This document shows positions 27,619 to 37,243 of a stretch of 46,292 bases of DNA, piece by piece. Position 1 is the first letter of the stretch; each line of letters begins with the position of its first letter. The notes below the pieces were generated by a model. That model made no database searches. It was not told the origin of the DNA and saw only the letters and a list, made by a program, of their open reading frames with translations. Source of the DNA: Veillonellaceae bacterium DNF00626 (GTDB taxonomy: Bacteria > Bacillota > Negativicutes > Veillonellales > Dialisteraceae); the NCBI GenBank assembly GCA_001553355.1, contig KQ960878.1, positions 1-46,292 on the forward strand, read 5' to 3'. Both the position numbers and the translations under genes were made by a program.

Positions 27619-28524
27619 ATGACGAATTATAGAAAATTGTTTACATACTTTCTTCGTGATGATCAGATACATGAAGATGAATTGATGAGTCAGCATACGA
27701 CTTTTGGCATTGGCGGGCCGGCGGATTATTTTATTACGCCGGAGACAGAAAAAGAATTACAACAGGTGGTTTCGATAACATATCAAGAAGGATTGCCTTT
27801 ATTCGTTTTAGGTGGTGGGGCAAATCTTTTGGTGCGTGATAAAGGTGTTCGTGGCGTTGTTATTTATACCGGTGGTATACGGGGCATTGAAAAAGAGGGA
27901 AATCTTCTTCACGTAGCGTCAGGGATGTCTACTTGCAGTGTGGCACAGGCGGCATGTCGGTATGGCCTTTCAGGAATGGAATTTGCTGCAGGTATACCGG
28001 GAAGTATCGGTGGTGCTGTATATATGAATGCTGGTGCTTATGACGGAGAAATATCGCAGATTGTAGAGTCTGTTATTTCCTGTAACCAAAAAGGCGAATT
28101 GGTAAAAAGAAATAATGAAAATATTTGTTACAGATATAGACATAGTATTTTTATGGAAAATCAAGAAGTTATTTTAAGTATAGTTTTGAAGTTAGTACCC
28201 GGCGTGGCAAAAGATATTAAAGCACAAATGGATGAATTTAATCATCGTCGCAGGACAAAGCAGCCTTTAGAAAAGAAAAGCGCCGGGAGTACGTTTAAGC
28301 GGCCGGAAGGACATTTTGTCGGGCAGATGATAGAAGAACTTGAACTTAAGGGCTTCTCAGTGGGTGATGCGCAAGTTAGTGAAAAACATGCCGGCTTCTT
28401 AATTAATAATGGTAAAGCCAGTTGTGCGGATATGTTACAACTTATTAGTGAAATACAAAGGCGCGTACGAGAAAAATATCATGTAGAGCTGAATCCGGAG
28501 ATACAAATTATCGGGGAAGAATAA
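27619..28524 (+). CDS. murB: UDP-N-acetylenolpyruvoylglucosamine reductase
   Basis: MurB is the FAD enzyme that makes UDP-N-acetylmuramic acid for peptidoglycan. The 301-residue protein has HTTFGIGGPADYF, the FAD loop LGGGANLLV, the IPGSIGGAVYMNAGAYDGE core, YRHSIF, and the catalytic Ser in KSAGSTFKRP, as in the short (type II) MurB class. A C-terminal Glu in PEIQIIGEE fits the acid residue. AAAAGGG precedes ATG 27619 by about 7 nt, and a strong promoter lies upstream within the apparent extension. Confidence 0.95.
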   Translation: MTNYRKLFTYFLRDDQIHEDELMSQHTTFGIGGPADYFITPETEKELQQVVSITYQEGLPLFVLGGGANLLVRDKGVRGVVIYTGGIRGIEKEGNLLHVASGMSTCSVAQAACRYGLSGMEFAAGIPGSIGGAVYMNAGAYDGEISQIVESVISCNQKGELVKRNNENICYRYRHSIFMENQEVILSIVLKLVPGVAKDIKAQMDEFNHRRRTKQPLEKKSAGSTFKRPEGHFVGQMIEELELKGFSVGDAQVSEKHAGFLINNGKASCADMLQLISEIQRRVREKYHVELNPEIQIIGEE

Positions 28525-28528
28525 AATG

Positions 28529-28556
28529 AAAGTTGTCCGTTGGGGCAACTTTTTTC
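28529..28556 (+). terminator. Terminator of murB
   Basis: A hairpin of about 9 bp (28530-28538 with 28543-28551, one T-G pair, 4-nt loop) runs into a T-run. Confidence 0.8.
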
Positions 28557-28577
28557 GGAATGAAATTTTTGCGTGAA

Positions 28578-28586
28578 TGGTATAAT
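28578..28586 (+). promoter_or_regulatory. Extended -10 promoter of the P-loop/Asp23-like gene
   Basis: TGGTATAAT is a consensus extended -10 about 30 nt before the start codon, directly after the murB terminator. No good -35 hexamer is seen. Confidence 0.65.
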
Positions 28587-28614
28587 GAAAGAAATATAGC
28601 ACGAGGGGAAAATG

Positions 28615-29445
28615 ATGGAAATTATTGCATTTACAGGGCCACCCGGTTCGGGAAAGAGCGATCGAGCATTGATAGTAGCGCAGAATCATCAAGCAGAATG
28701 TATTATTGATGATGGTATATTGATATATCAAAATCGTATCGTAGCAGGAAAATCAGCGAAGCGAGAACCAAGCCGTTTAGGCGCGGTACGGCGTGCTTTA
28801 TTTTTTGATGTGCAACAAGCAAAAGATGTACAGAAACAAATTGCCGTTATAAAGCCGCAGCATATTTTAATATTAGGCACTTCAGATCGAATGGTAGATA
28901 AAATTACGGAAGCATTAAATTTGCCGCGACCAAGTACTTACATTCATATCGAAGATGTAGCAAAGCCGGAAGAGATTAAACAGGCACGAGAATCAAGGAA
29001 TAAAGAAGGAAAACATGTTATTCCGGTACCTACTATGGAATTGCAACCTTATTTTCGTGGATATTTGATTGATTCATTGCGTTTTTTGCGCACATTAACG
29101 AAAGGTACAAGTAAAAGAAGAGGGGAAGAAAGATCCGTTGTGCGTCCTGTTTTTAGTTATTATGGTAAATTGACTTTTTCAAATCGAGTCATTTCTTCTT
29201 TGGTGCATTATGCGACACAAGGTATCCATGATGGCAAAATCAGTCACATTTATAGTGAAAAAAGTACACAGCAGATGAACGGAATTATTTTGTTTATGGA
29301 TTTTACCGTGAAGGGAAAAACGCCGATTCAAATTAAAGATTTGGTGAATCGTATGAGAGATAATATACAACGTGAAATTGAATATACAACCGGTATGTCA
29401 TTAGAAATGATTAAAATAAATGTGATCACTGATGTAGCCAGGTAA
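28615..29445 (+). CDS. P-loop NTPase fused to an Asp23/Gls24-like domain
   Basis: A 276-residue protein of unknown function. The N-terminal half has a Walker A motif GPPGSGKS (8-15) and a Walker B-like strand HILILGTSD (about 85-93). The last 100 residues resemble the Asp23/Gls24 alkaline-shock fold: YYGKLTFSNRVISSLVHYATQ, a strand pair with ILFMDFTVKGKTPIQIKDLV, and TTGMSLEMIKINVITDV, the family's C-terminal V.V.V ending. A basic linker (about 158-175) joins them. GAGGGG fits the second of two consecutive Met codons. It is a single-gene unit with its own promoter and terminator. The Asp23 match is from pattern recognition only. Confidence 0.65.
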   Translation: MEIIAFTGPPGSGKSDRALIVAQNHQAECIIDDGILIYQNRIVAGKSAKREPSRLGAVRRALFFDVQQAKDVQKQIAVIKPQHILILGTSDRMVDKITEALNLPRPSTYIHIEDVAKPEEIKQARESRNKEGKHVIPVPTMELQPYFRGYLIDSLRFLRTLTKGTSKRRGEERSVVRPVFSYYGKLTFSNRVISSLVHYATQGIHDGKISHIYSEKSTQQMNGIILFMDFTVKGKTPIQIKDLVNRMRDNIQREIEYTTGMSLEMIKINVITDVAR

Positions 29446-29447
29446 TG

Positions 29448-29473
29448 AATCTGTCTTCGGGCAGATTTTTTTA
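29448..29473 (+). terminator. Terminator after the P-loop/Asp23-like gene
   Basis: An 8-bp stem (29448-29455 with 29460-29467) with a stabilising TTCG tetraloop, followed by T7. Confidence 0.88.
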
Positions 29474-29515
29474 TTTCTTTTGTAGGAGTGAAAAACGAAA
29501 TCAAACGTTTTGGTG

Positions 29516-29524
29516 TGATATAAT
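29516..29524 (+). promoter_or_regulatory. Extended -10 promoter of the miaB operon
   Basis: TGATATAAT matches an extended -10. It is about 30 nt before the GTG start of miaB and is the only promoter-like signal found for the seven-gene string. Confidence 0.65.
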
Positions 29525-29554
29525 AAAGTATCAGTATAAATAAGGAGGATTGTC

Positions 29555-30895
29555 GTGAACGTAGAGCGGCGAGGACAGAAATATTTCATTGAAACGTATG
29601 GTTGTCAAATGAATGAAAGTGATACGGAACGAATTGGCGGGCAGTTGGAAGAATTAGGATATGCACCTGCCGATGATTTACAGGATGCAGATATTGTCAT
29701 TTTGAATACTTGTAGTATTCGACAAAATGCAGAAGAAAAAGTATATGGGAAAATTGGTGAAGTAAAGAAATTAAAAGAACGAAATCCAAAAGTCTTATTA
29801 GGTATTGCCGGTTGCATGGCACAAGAAAATAAAAATAAATTAATTCAGCGTATGCCGGTGATTGATTTCGTCATCGGGCCTTATCATATTCATGACTTAA
29901 AAGATATTATTTCTCGGCATGATGCGGTCGGATCTCATGTGGTCATGGCGGAATTGAATTCTCAACGTGTACAGGATTACAGTGAATTAAGGGCAGTGCG
30001 GAAAAGTAAAATTTTTGCTTGGGTTCCTATCATGCAAGGATGCAATAAATATTGTACTTATTGTATTGTGCCTTATGTGCGGGGGAAAGAAACAAGTCGA
30101 ACGATTCCTGATGTTTATGGTGAAGTGAAACGGTTGGCAGAGGAAGGCTATAAAGAAATTACTTTACTTGGGCAAAATGTAAATTCTTATGGTTTGGATT
30201 TTAGAGATGGCACGAATTTTGGCGAGTTAATACGAAGTTTAGATGACATCGAAGGGATAGAGCGTATCCGCTACATGTCATCGCATCCGCGCGATATGAC
30301 TTTTGACATGGTAGATGCTATGGCAGAATCATCCAAAGTGGTACGACATATGCATTTGCCGGTACAGCATGGATCGAATGCTATGCTGCGTCGTATGAAT
30401 CGCGGATATACCATTGAGCATTTTAAGGAATTGTTGGCATATGTAAGAGAAAAGATGCCTGATACGGTAATTACTACCGATTTAATTACCGGATTTCCCG
30501 GAGAAACAGAAGAAATGCATAAAGAAACACTTCAGTTATTAGAAGATTTACGTTTTGATTCAGCATATACTTTTATTTATTCTCCTCGTCGCGGTACACC
30601 GGCAGCACGTATGGAAGATCAAATAGATGATGCGACGAAACATAGACGTTTGCAGGAAATTATGGATGTGGAGAATGATATCAGCTTAGCATGCAATCAG
30701 CAGATGGTAGGGAAAACATATATGGTAATTGTAGAAGGCCCGACGAAACAAACAGAAGATAATTGGTTCGGACGTACATCAGGCAATAAAATGATCATAT
30801 TTCCCAAAGAAAAAAATATAGCTATCGGAGATACCATTTGCGTCAAAGTGGATACAGCACAAACATGGATTTTAAAAGGACAAATGGTGGAGTAA
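29555..30895 (+). CDS. miaB: tRNA-2-methylthio-N6-isopentenyladenosine-37 synthase
   Basis: MiaB is the radical-SAM methylthiotransferase that modifies i6A37 made by MiaA, encoded in the same operon. The 446-residue protein has the N-terminal cluster-binding cysteines in ETYGCQMNESD, LNTCSIRQNAEEKV and GIAGCMAQ, and the radical-SAM motif CNKYCTYCIVPYVRG. A C-terminal TRAM domain spans about 375-445. The start is GTG, supported by AAGGAGG 6 nt upstream. It lies 4 nt before mutS. Confidence 0.96.
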   Translation: MNVERRGQKYFIETYGCQMNESDTERIGGQLEELGYAPADDLQDADIVILNTCSIRQNAEEKVYGKIGEVKKLKERNPKVLLGIAGCMAQENKNKLIQRMPVIDFVIGPYHIHDLKDIISRHDAVGSHVVMAELNSQRVQDYSELRAVRKSKIFAWVPIMQGCNKYCTYCIVPYVRGKETSRTIPDVYGEVKRLAEEGYKEITLLGQNVNSYGLDFRDGTNFGELIRSLDDIEGIERIRYMSSHPRDMTFDMVDAMAESSKVVRHMHLPVQHGSNAMLRRMNRGYTIEHFKELLAYVREKMPDTVITTDLITGFPGETEEMHKETLQLLEDLRFDSAYTFIYSPRRGTPAARMEDQIDDATKHRRLQEIMDVENDISLACNQQMVGKTYMVIVEGPTKQTEDNWFGRTSGNKMIIFPKEKNIAIGDTICVKVDTAQTWILKGQMVE

Positions 30896-30899
30896 TATT

Positions 30900-33467
30900 A
30901 TGGCAGCAAAATCACCGCTAATGGAGCAGTATAAGTCAATTAAAAATGAATATAAAGATGCCTTTCTATTTTTCCGCTTAGGGGATTTTTACGAACTCTT
31001 TTATGAAGATGCTGTGACTGTTTCTCATGAGTTGGAACTTACACTCACCGGGAAAAATGCCGGGGCAGAAGGGCGAGTACCCATGTGCGGAGTGCCTTAT
31101 CATGCGGCGGAAATTTATATTTACCGCCTCATTCAAAAAGGTTATAAAGTGGCGATTTGTGAGCAGATGGAAGATCCCAAACAAGCGAAAGGCTTAGTGA
31201 AACGAGATGTTATTCGTGTAATTACGCCGGGGACGATATTATTTGAAAATTCTATTTCCGATAAATCAAATAATTACCTTGTTTACATGAGCGAGACCGC
31301 AAAGGAAATAGTAGCTGTATTGGCGGATATTTCTACCGGAGAATGTTTTTGGGGGATATGGGATAAAAAGAAAGAAATAGATGCATTTTTTGACATGCTT
31401 TCTATTTATTCGCCCTCAGAAGCTGTGTGTAAAGTGAGTGATGAATTTTATTCGAAATTAGAATCATATTGCGCAGCCCGATTAGGGGCTTGTCTATTAA
31501 CTCGGGAAGACGATGATGAACCTGTTTCTTTAGCAGATACACCTTTTGACATAGATAATGAAGAAGTGCGACAGGTATTTTCTCGGCTTTTGACTTACCT
31601 AAAAAATATGATGAAAAATAATGCGGTCAAATTTCATTCGTTGATGCCCATTCGCGAAAATAATTCAATGATATTGGGAGAAAGTTGCCTTCGAAATTTA
31701 GAAATTACTAAAAATATGCATGATGGCGGACGTCGTGGGACGTTACTCAGTATATTGGACTATACACATACGGCTATGGGAGCACGGTTACTTAGACGGT
31801 GGCTGGAACACCCTTTGATTGATGTGAATGAAATTATTTTGCGTCAGAATGGTATAGAAGAACTAACAAATCATGCAACGGAATTAGGTGTTTTGGAGAA
31901 TATTTTATCGCAGATTTTTGATTTTGAACGTATTTTATCAAGGATCGAAGGAAATACGACATCACCTAAGGATTTATTGGCATTAAAAGCGTCATTAGGA
32001 CAAATACCAAAACTAAAAGATTTATTATCTAAAGCATCTTCTGTTATCTTGAAGAAATTAAATTCTCAAATTGCGGTCCATGCGCCGGTGTATGAATTAC
32101 TTGATCGAGCCATGAATGAAAATGGCACAGGAAATATTAGAGATGGAAAATACATCAAAGAAGGATATTCGGCTGAATTGGATGAATGGCGTTCTATGGC
32201 GGATAATAGTTGCCGATGGATTTCCGAGTTGGAAGAACGAGAAAAAGAAAAAACAGGAATTAAGCTGAAAATCGGATTTAATAATGTCTTTGGCTACTAT
32301 TTTGAAATTACTAATGCCAATAAAGTTCCGATTCCCTCGTATTATATGCGGAAACAAACTCTGGTGAATGCAGAGAGATACATTACACCGGAACTCAAAG
32401 AGTTTGAAGCGAAAGCTTTATCTGCTAAAGAAAAAATGGAAGAATTGGAATTAAAATTATATCAAGGAATCAAATTAGATATACGTAAGAACATTTCCGA
32501 TATGCAAAAAACAGCACGTGCTTTGGCAACCGTAGATTGTTTAGCCGGATTGGCACGTGTGGCATTAAAGGAACGGTATAATAAACCGCAAATAGGGTCT
32601 GTGAAAGCAGGACGAATTTTTATTCGTGATGGTCGTCATCCCATGGTAGAACATTCACTTATCAAGGAAATGTTTGTACCAAATGACACGGAACTTAATC
32701 ATCGTAACCAAGAAATACTAATTATTACCGGGCCTAATATGGCAGGGAAGTCTACCTATATGAGACAGGTGGCTATTTTGACGATTATGGCTCAAGTTGG
32801 GTCTTTTATACCGGCGAAAGAGGCATTCTTTACACCAGTAGATCGCATTTTTACCCGTGTGGGAGCAGCTGATGATATTTCCACCGGTGAAAGTACATTC
32901 ATGGTAGAAATGAAGGAAGTATCTTATATATTGAAAAATGCTACGGCAAATAGCTTGATTTTACTTGATGAAATAGGTAGAGGCACGAGTACTTATGATG
33001 GAATGAGTATAGCTCGCGCGGTAGTTGAATATATTGATAAAAAAATTCATGCATATACATTATTTGCCACCCATTATCATGAATTATCTGATATGGCGGA
33101 TAAGAGTGAAAAAATTAAAAACTATACGGTGACTGTAAAAGAAAGAGGAAAGGAAATCACATTTCTCCGAAGAATTGTACCGGGGAGTGCCGATCGCAGT
33201 TATGGTATTCATGTGGCACGGTTAGCAGGACTTCCTGATAATTTGCTTAAACGAGCTGATGAGGTATTGAAAGGCTTAGAGACGGAAGATACAGGAGCGA
33301 CAAAGGAGATAAATGCTTCATTGACGTCAGAACCGGCTATATCTAATCTTTTTGAATCGCCCATTATTTCGGAGTTGGCAGAATTAGACGTCATGAGCAA
33401 GACGCCCATAGAAGCTATGGAAATTTTATTTAGATTGAGTAAAGAGGCTAAGGAGGGGCATTCATGA
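30900..33467 (+). CDS. mutS: DNA mismatch repair protein MutS
   Basis: MutS recognises mismatches and recruits MutL. The 855-residue protein has the mismatch-wedge Phe30-Tyr31-Glu32 (GDFYELF), connector, lever and clamp domains. The ABC ATPase has Walker A TGPNMAGKST (about 615-624), Walker B LILLDEIGRGTST and FATHYHEL. C-terminal residues 800-855 are probably the tetramer/clamp-contact tail. It overlaps mutL by ATGA. Confidence 0.98.
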   Translation: MAAKSPLMEQYKSIKNEYKDAFLFFRLGDFYELFYEDAVTVSHELELTLTGKNAGAEGRVPMCGVPYHAAEIYIYRLIQKGYKVAICEQMEDPKQAKGLVKRDVIRVITPGTILFENSISDKSNNYLVYMSETAKEIVAVLADISTGECFWGIWDKKKEIDAFFDMLSIYSPSEAVCKVSDEFYSKLESYCAARLGACLLTREDDDEPVSLADTPFDIDNEEVRQVFSRLLTYLKNMMKNNAVKFHSLMPIRENNSMILGESCLRNLEITKNMHDGGRRGTLLSILDYTHTAMGARLLRRWLEHPLIDVNEIILRQNGIEELTNHATELGVLENILSQIFDFERILSRIEGNTTSPKDLLALKASLGQIPKLKDLLSKASSVILKKLNSQIAVHAPVYELLDRAMNENGTGNIRDGKYIKEGYSAELDEWRSMADNSCRWISELEEREKEKTGIKLKIGFNNVFGYYFEITNANKVPIPSYYMRKQTLVNAERYITPELKEFEAKALSAKEKMEELELKLYQGIKLDIRKNISDMQKTARALATVDCLAGLARVALKERYNKPQIGSVKAGRIFIRDGRHPMVEHSLIKEMFVPNDTELNHRNQEILIITGPNMAGKSTYMRQVAILTIMAQVGSFIPAKEAFFTPVDRIFTRVGAADDISTGESTFMVEMKEVSYILKNATANSLILLDEIGRGTSTYDGMSIARAVVEYIDKKIHAYTLFATHYHELSDMADKSEKIKNYTVTVKERGKEITFLRRIVPGSADRSYGIHVARLAGLPDNLLKRADEVLKGLETEDTGATKEINASLTSEPAISNLFESPIISELAELDVMSKTPIEAMEILFRLSKEAKEGHS

Positions 33468-35359
33468 GTGTCATACATATACTCGATGAAGTAACAGCCA
33501 ATCAAATTGCCGCCGGTGAAGTAGTAGAAAGACCGGTAAATGCAGTGAAGGAATTGATAGAAAATTCCGTAGATGCCGGTGCTAATGAAATAGAAGTAGA
33601 AATAGCCGATGGAGGCATGAGTTATATTCGAGTCACAGATAATGGAATGGGAATGGCACCGGAAGACGTGAAATTGTCAGTTATTCGCCATGCGACCAGT
33701 AAAATTTCTACGGTGGAAAATATTTATCACATCGCATCATTAGGCTTTCGTGGAGAAGCGCTTCCCAGTATTATGTCTGTTTCGCGGGCTACGATTACCA
33801 CGCGACGACCGGAAGATGCAGAAGGGACAGCTGTGCATGTGATTGGCGGAGAAGTGGGAGATCCCATGAGTACCGGTGCTCCGGCAGGAACAACAGTAGA
33901 AGTGCGTGAATTATTTTACAATGTACCGGCACGGAAAAAATTTCTCAAATCAGAACGGGCAGAAAGTAGTCGCATTAATTCCATGGTAGGGAAATTAGCC
34001 TTAGCCAATGCATCCATAGCATTTCGGTTGATTAATAATGGACGAATAGTTATTGAAACGCCGGGGAACGGTCGCTTATTAGATGCTATTTCTGCCTTAT
34101 ATGGTATTGATACAGCAGGAGAGATGCTTTATGTAGAATCCAATGACGAGGGTTATTTCTTAGAAGGATTTATTTCCAAACCATCTGTATTGAAAAGTAG
34201 TCGGCGTCATCAGACGATCATCATTAATCGACGAGTGGTAGAAAGCGCTGCCATCACTAAAGCAGTGGATAATGCCTACCATTCGCTTTTACCGAAGAAC
34301 GGGTATCCTTTAATGACGCTCGTTTTGACCGTACCGCCGGATGTGATTGATGTAAATGTGCATCCGCAGAAAAGAGAAATCAAATTTGACGATGAAAAAA
34401 GAATATTCCGATTCATTTATCACGCCGTTTTAAATACATTGACAACGCAGTCTACTCCTGACACCATTGCTAAAGAAATAATCAAAACGCCGGGGCATCA
34501 CGTGATGAACGACGGCGATTTAGATATAGAACAAGTGACTGTAACGGATAAAGCAGGGGAAAGGAATACGACAAGACTGTATGATGAAGAATCTTTGCCC
34601 CGGGAAACAATAAATAAAGAACGTCAAGAAGATTCAGCTTATATAGCTCATCATGAGAAAAATAATAAAATAAGAGAAAATTTTACACCTACTACAAGGA
34701 AAGCGGCGATACTCTCCAATGAATCCGTATTTGTAAAATCTGAAGAAAAAGAATCGGCACAAACGCATGCGCTTTTTGAGTCATCAAAAGAAAATATACC
34801 CATAGTTCCGTTGGGACAAGTGGCGAATTGTTTTATTTTATGTCAGCATGGAGACGATTTATTCATCATTGATCAACACGCGGCACACGAAAGAGTTCGC
34901 TACGATCGATTAGCGGAAAGGACAGATCGCATTTCCGTACAAACAATGCTTATTCCCCAATTAATGCATGTATCGCCGGAAGATTTAGATTTACTTTTAG
35001 AAAAAGAAGAAGAAATAAAGCTGTTGGGAATTACGTTTGAACAAGCGGGGGCGGATGTCATTCGCATTATCGGCGCACCGGAAGATTTTTCTGAAGGAGA
35101 TATGCAACGAGTCATAAAAGATTTACTGATAGCTTTTCAATCAGCCGATTTACCGTCGCCGGCAACAATGCGGCACAGGATGCTCGCCTATGCTGCTTGT
35201 AGAGGTGCTATAAAGCGAGGAGATTCATTAAATATTCGACAAATGAAAGAACTAATTGCTGATTTATTTCATACCACGCGGCCTTTTGTTTGTCCGCACG
35301 GACGACCGACCATTGTAAAATTTACAGCTGTTGAATTAGGAAGATTATTTAAAAGATGA
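33464..35359 (+). CDS. mutL: DNA mismatch repair protein MutL
   Basis: MutL couples MutS recognition to strand incision. The 631-residue protein has GHKL ATPase motifs ENSVDAGA, DNGMGM and GFRGEALPSI, then a charged linker (about 330-440) and a C-terminal endonuclease domain. The nuclease motif reads DQHAAHERVRYD (about residue 470), matching DQHA..E....E except that the last Glu is Asp; ACR (YAACRGAIKRGD) and CPHGRPT metal-site motifs are present. This is the nicking-type MutL of bacteria that lack MutH. AAGGAGGGG lies upstream within mutS. Confidence 0.97.
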   Translation: MSVIHILDEVTANQIAAGEVVERPVNAVKELIENSVDAGANEIEVEIADGGMSYIRVTDNGMGMAPEDVKLSVIRHATSKISTVENIYHIASLGFRGEALPSIMSVSRATITTRRPEDAEGTAVHVIGGEVGDPMSTGAPAGTTVEVRELFYNVPARKKFLKSERAESSRINSMVGKLALANASIAFRLINNGRIVIETPGNGRLLDAISALYGIDTAGEMLYVESNDEGYFLEGFISKPSVLKSSRRHQTIIINRRVVESAAITKAVDNAYHSLLPKNGYPLMTLVLTVPPDVIDVNVHPQKREIKFDDEKRIFRFIYHAVLNTLTTQSTPDTIAKEIIKTPGHHVMNDGDLDIEQVTVTDKAGERNTTRLYDEESLPRETINKERQEDSAYIAHHEKNNKIRENFTPTTRKAAILSNESVFVKSEEKESAQTHALFESSKENIPIVPLGQVANCFILCQHGDDLFIIDQHAAHERVRYDRLAERTDRISVQTMLIPQLMHVSPEDLDLLLEKEEEIKLLGITFEQAGADVIRIIGAPEDFSEGDMQRVIKDLLIAFQSADLPSPATMRHRMLAYAACRGAIKRGDSLNIRQMKELIADLFHTTRPFVCPHGRPTIVKFTAVELGRLFKR

Positions 35360-36135
35360 TAAATATCGGTATTACAACGATCCTAAAAGCGGAAAACACG
35401 ATTATCCAACAAGCCAAGAAACAGGCACAAGTGATGGGTTATCCTTATGTAGAACGCGAAGGGAAATTGGTGGAACTGGCGAAAAAAACAAAGATGACAG
35501 GATTTCTCATTTATGGGAAAACATTGCCTTTATTTTGGACGCCACAAGGAGTATATCAATTTCATTTAGGGACGGCGGTACTTCGCATAGGGCAAATAAA
35601 AAAAGGAAAAGGCGATAGATTGTGCCATTTACTGCCGGAAGAATGTCATTCTGTCTTGGACTGTACATTTGGACATGGAGGAGATTCAGTGGTATTCTCT
35701 TACGCTTTAGGAGAAAAAGGAAAAATTACAGCCTTAGAAAAAAGTCCGATTATGTATGAAATAGGGAAAGTTGGGATTACCTCATTTTGTGATAAAAGGA
35801 AAGAAATAACAGAAGCACTAAGACGTATTGATTTACACTATGCAGATTTTCAAGATTTTTTGAAAAAACTTTCGGCGGACAGTTTCGATGTCGTTTATTT
35901 TGACACTATGTTTGTTCATCCGGTAAAAAGAAAAGAAAATAAAATGGAAGCATTTCGGATGGGAGCTATATATGACACCTTGTCGGAAGAAATACTAAAA
36001 GAAGCTTGTCGCGTAGCGAAATATAAAGTGATTGTAAAAGAGCGACCATTTTCAAAAATATTTCAGTCTCCTTTGTTCTTACAACAAACGGAAAAACATA
36101 GTCATTCTACCGTGTATGGAGTGATAGACCTATGA
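35356..36135 (+). CDS. Class I SAM-dependent methyltransferase, RsmJ-like
   Basis: A 259-residue methyltransferase. An N-terminal part (1-95) precedes the SAM motif VLDCTFGHGGDSVVFSYALG (about 100-119), an acidic strand end ALEKSP, and motif IV-like DVVYFDTMFVHPVKRKENK (about 178-196). The order and the DxMF-HP-KRK motif resemble the RsmJ (16S rRNA m2G1516) family, whose motif is DPMFPHR.K; Pro is replaced by Thr here. The substrate is therefore probably rRNA or another RNA, but this is inference. It overlaps mutL and miaA by 4 nt each, so it belongs to this operon. Confidence 0.75.
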   Translation: MINIGITTILKAENTIIQQAKKQAQVMGYPYVEREGKLVELAKKTKMTGFLIYGKTLPLFWTPQGVYQFHLGTAVLRIGQIKKGKGDRLCHLLPEECHSVLDCTFGHGGDSVVFSYALGEKGKITALEKSPIMYEIGKVGITSFCDKRKEITEALRRIDLHYADFQDFLKKLSADSFDVVYFDTMFVHPVKRKENKMEAFRMGAIYDTLSEEILKEACRVAKYKVIVKERPFSKIFQSPLFLQQTEKHSHSTVYGVIDL

Positions 36136-37052
36136 CAAAAGAAAAATTAATAACAGTAGTAGGCCCTACGGCAGCAGGTAAAACGAAATTAGCTATATAC
36201 TTAGCGAAGAAATTACATAGTGTGATTATTTCAGGAGATGCTTTTCAAGTATATCGAGGTCTGGACATCGGGACAGCAAAAGTGACAGTTGAAGAAGCAG
36301 ATGGCGTTCCGCACTATCTAATTAATTGCCTTGAACCTACAGAACCTTATTCGGCTGCCGTATTTCAAGAAAAGGCAAAAAAATATATTTCAGAAGAAAA
36401 TAAAAAAGGTCTCATCCCCATTGTGGCAGGCGGGACCGGATTATATATACAGGGATTATTGGAAGGTTATGACTATGCGCCTAAATTAAAAAAGAAAAAA
36501 GAAATACGTCAACTTTACGAAACAGAAGGAACGATTGGCTTGCGAAAGGCATTAAAAGAAATGATTCCTGAAGAAGAAATACCGGCAGATCCTCACCGCA
36601 TGATGCGCCTATTAGAGCTAAAAAAAGAAGGATTGACTATTTCATCCATAAAATCAAACGAACAAATATATGATGGTCCGGTGATTGGAATTACTATGGA
36701 CAGAACATCTTTATATGATAGAATAAATAAGCGGGTTCATGTCATGATAGAACAGGGACTGAAAACGGAAGTCGAAAGAATATTGGCATCCGGAGTACCC
36801 GAAACGGCACAAGCACTTAAAGGGATTGGATATAAAGAAATGATACCGGTGATTCACGGCATATGTTCTTTAGAAGAAGCAGAAATGCTTATTGCAAAAA
36901 ATACCCGACATTTTGCTAAGCGGCAATTGACATGGTACAAAAGAATGCCATATATACATTGGATATCCGGAGATACAAAGACATGGCTTGAAGAGGCAGA
37001 AAGTTATGTCAATTCATGGTATAGAGGAGAAGAAACATGGATGGGAAAATGA
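36132..37052 (+). CDS. miaA: tRNA dimethylallyltransferase
   Basis: MiaA adds the isopentenyl group to A37 of tRNAs reading UNN codons; MiaB in the same operon then thiomethylates it. The 306-residue protein has the P-loop [10 protein letters not shown] (residues 9-18), the substrate motif [17 protein letters not shown] (usual form GDSMQVYRG.DIGTAK), the [15 protein letters not shown] segment and C-terminal [15 protein letters not shown]. It overlaps the methyltransferase gene by ATGA and hfq by 16 nt. Confidence 0.96.
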   Translation: MTKEKLITVVGPTAAGKTKLAIYLAKKLHSVIISGDAFQVYRGLDIGTAKVTVEEADGVPHYLINCLEPTEPYSAAVFQEKAKKYISEENKKGLIPIVAGGTGLYIQGLLEGYDYAPKLKKKKEIRQLYETEGTIGLRKALKEMIPEEEIPADPHRMMRLLELKKEGLTISSIKSNEQIYDGPVIGITMDRTSLYDRINKRVHVMIEQGLKTEVERILASGVPETAQALKGIGYKEMIPVIHGICSLEEAEMLIAKNTRHFAKRQLTWYKRMPYIHWISGDTKTWLEEAESYVNSWYRGEETWMGK

Positions 37053-37237
37053 ACTTACAGGATACATTTTTAAATGAAGCAAGAAAAGAAAATATGCAAG
37101 TAAGTATATTTCTTTTGAGTGGCGTACAATTAAAAGGGAAAGTAAAATCTTTTGACAGTTTTACTGTTCTTTTAGTCAGCGAAAACCGCTCCCAATTAAT
37201 TTATAAACACGCCATATCAACAATACAAAGGATTTGA
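37037..37237 (+). CDS. hfq: RNA chaperone Hfq
   Basis: Hfq forms Sm-like hexamers that promote sRNA-mRNA pairing. The 66-residue product has Sm1 [37 protein letters not shown] (written by positions 5-42) and the Sm2 motif IYKHAISTI. It is essentially the Sm core with no long C-terminal tail, as in many Firmicutes. AGAGGAGAA upstream, within the miaA end, sets the ATG. The miaA-hfq linkage is conserved widely. Confidence 0.96.
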   Translation: MDGKMNLQDTFLNEARKENMQVSIFLLSGVQLKGKVKSFDSFTVLLVSENRSQLIYKHAISTIQRI

Positions 37238-37243
37238 TGTAGA

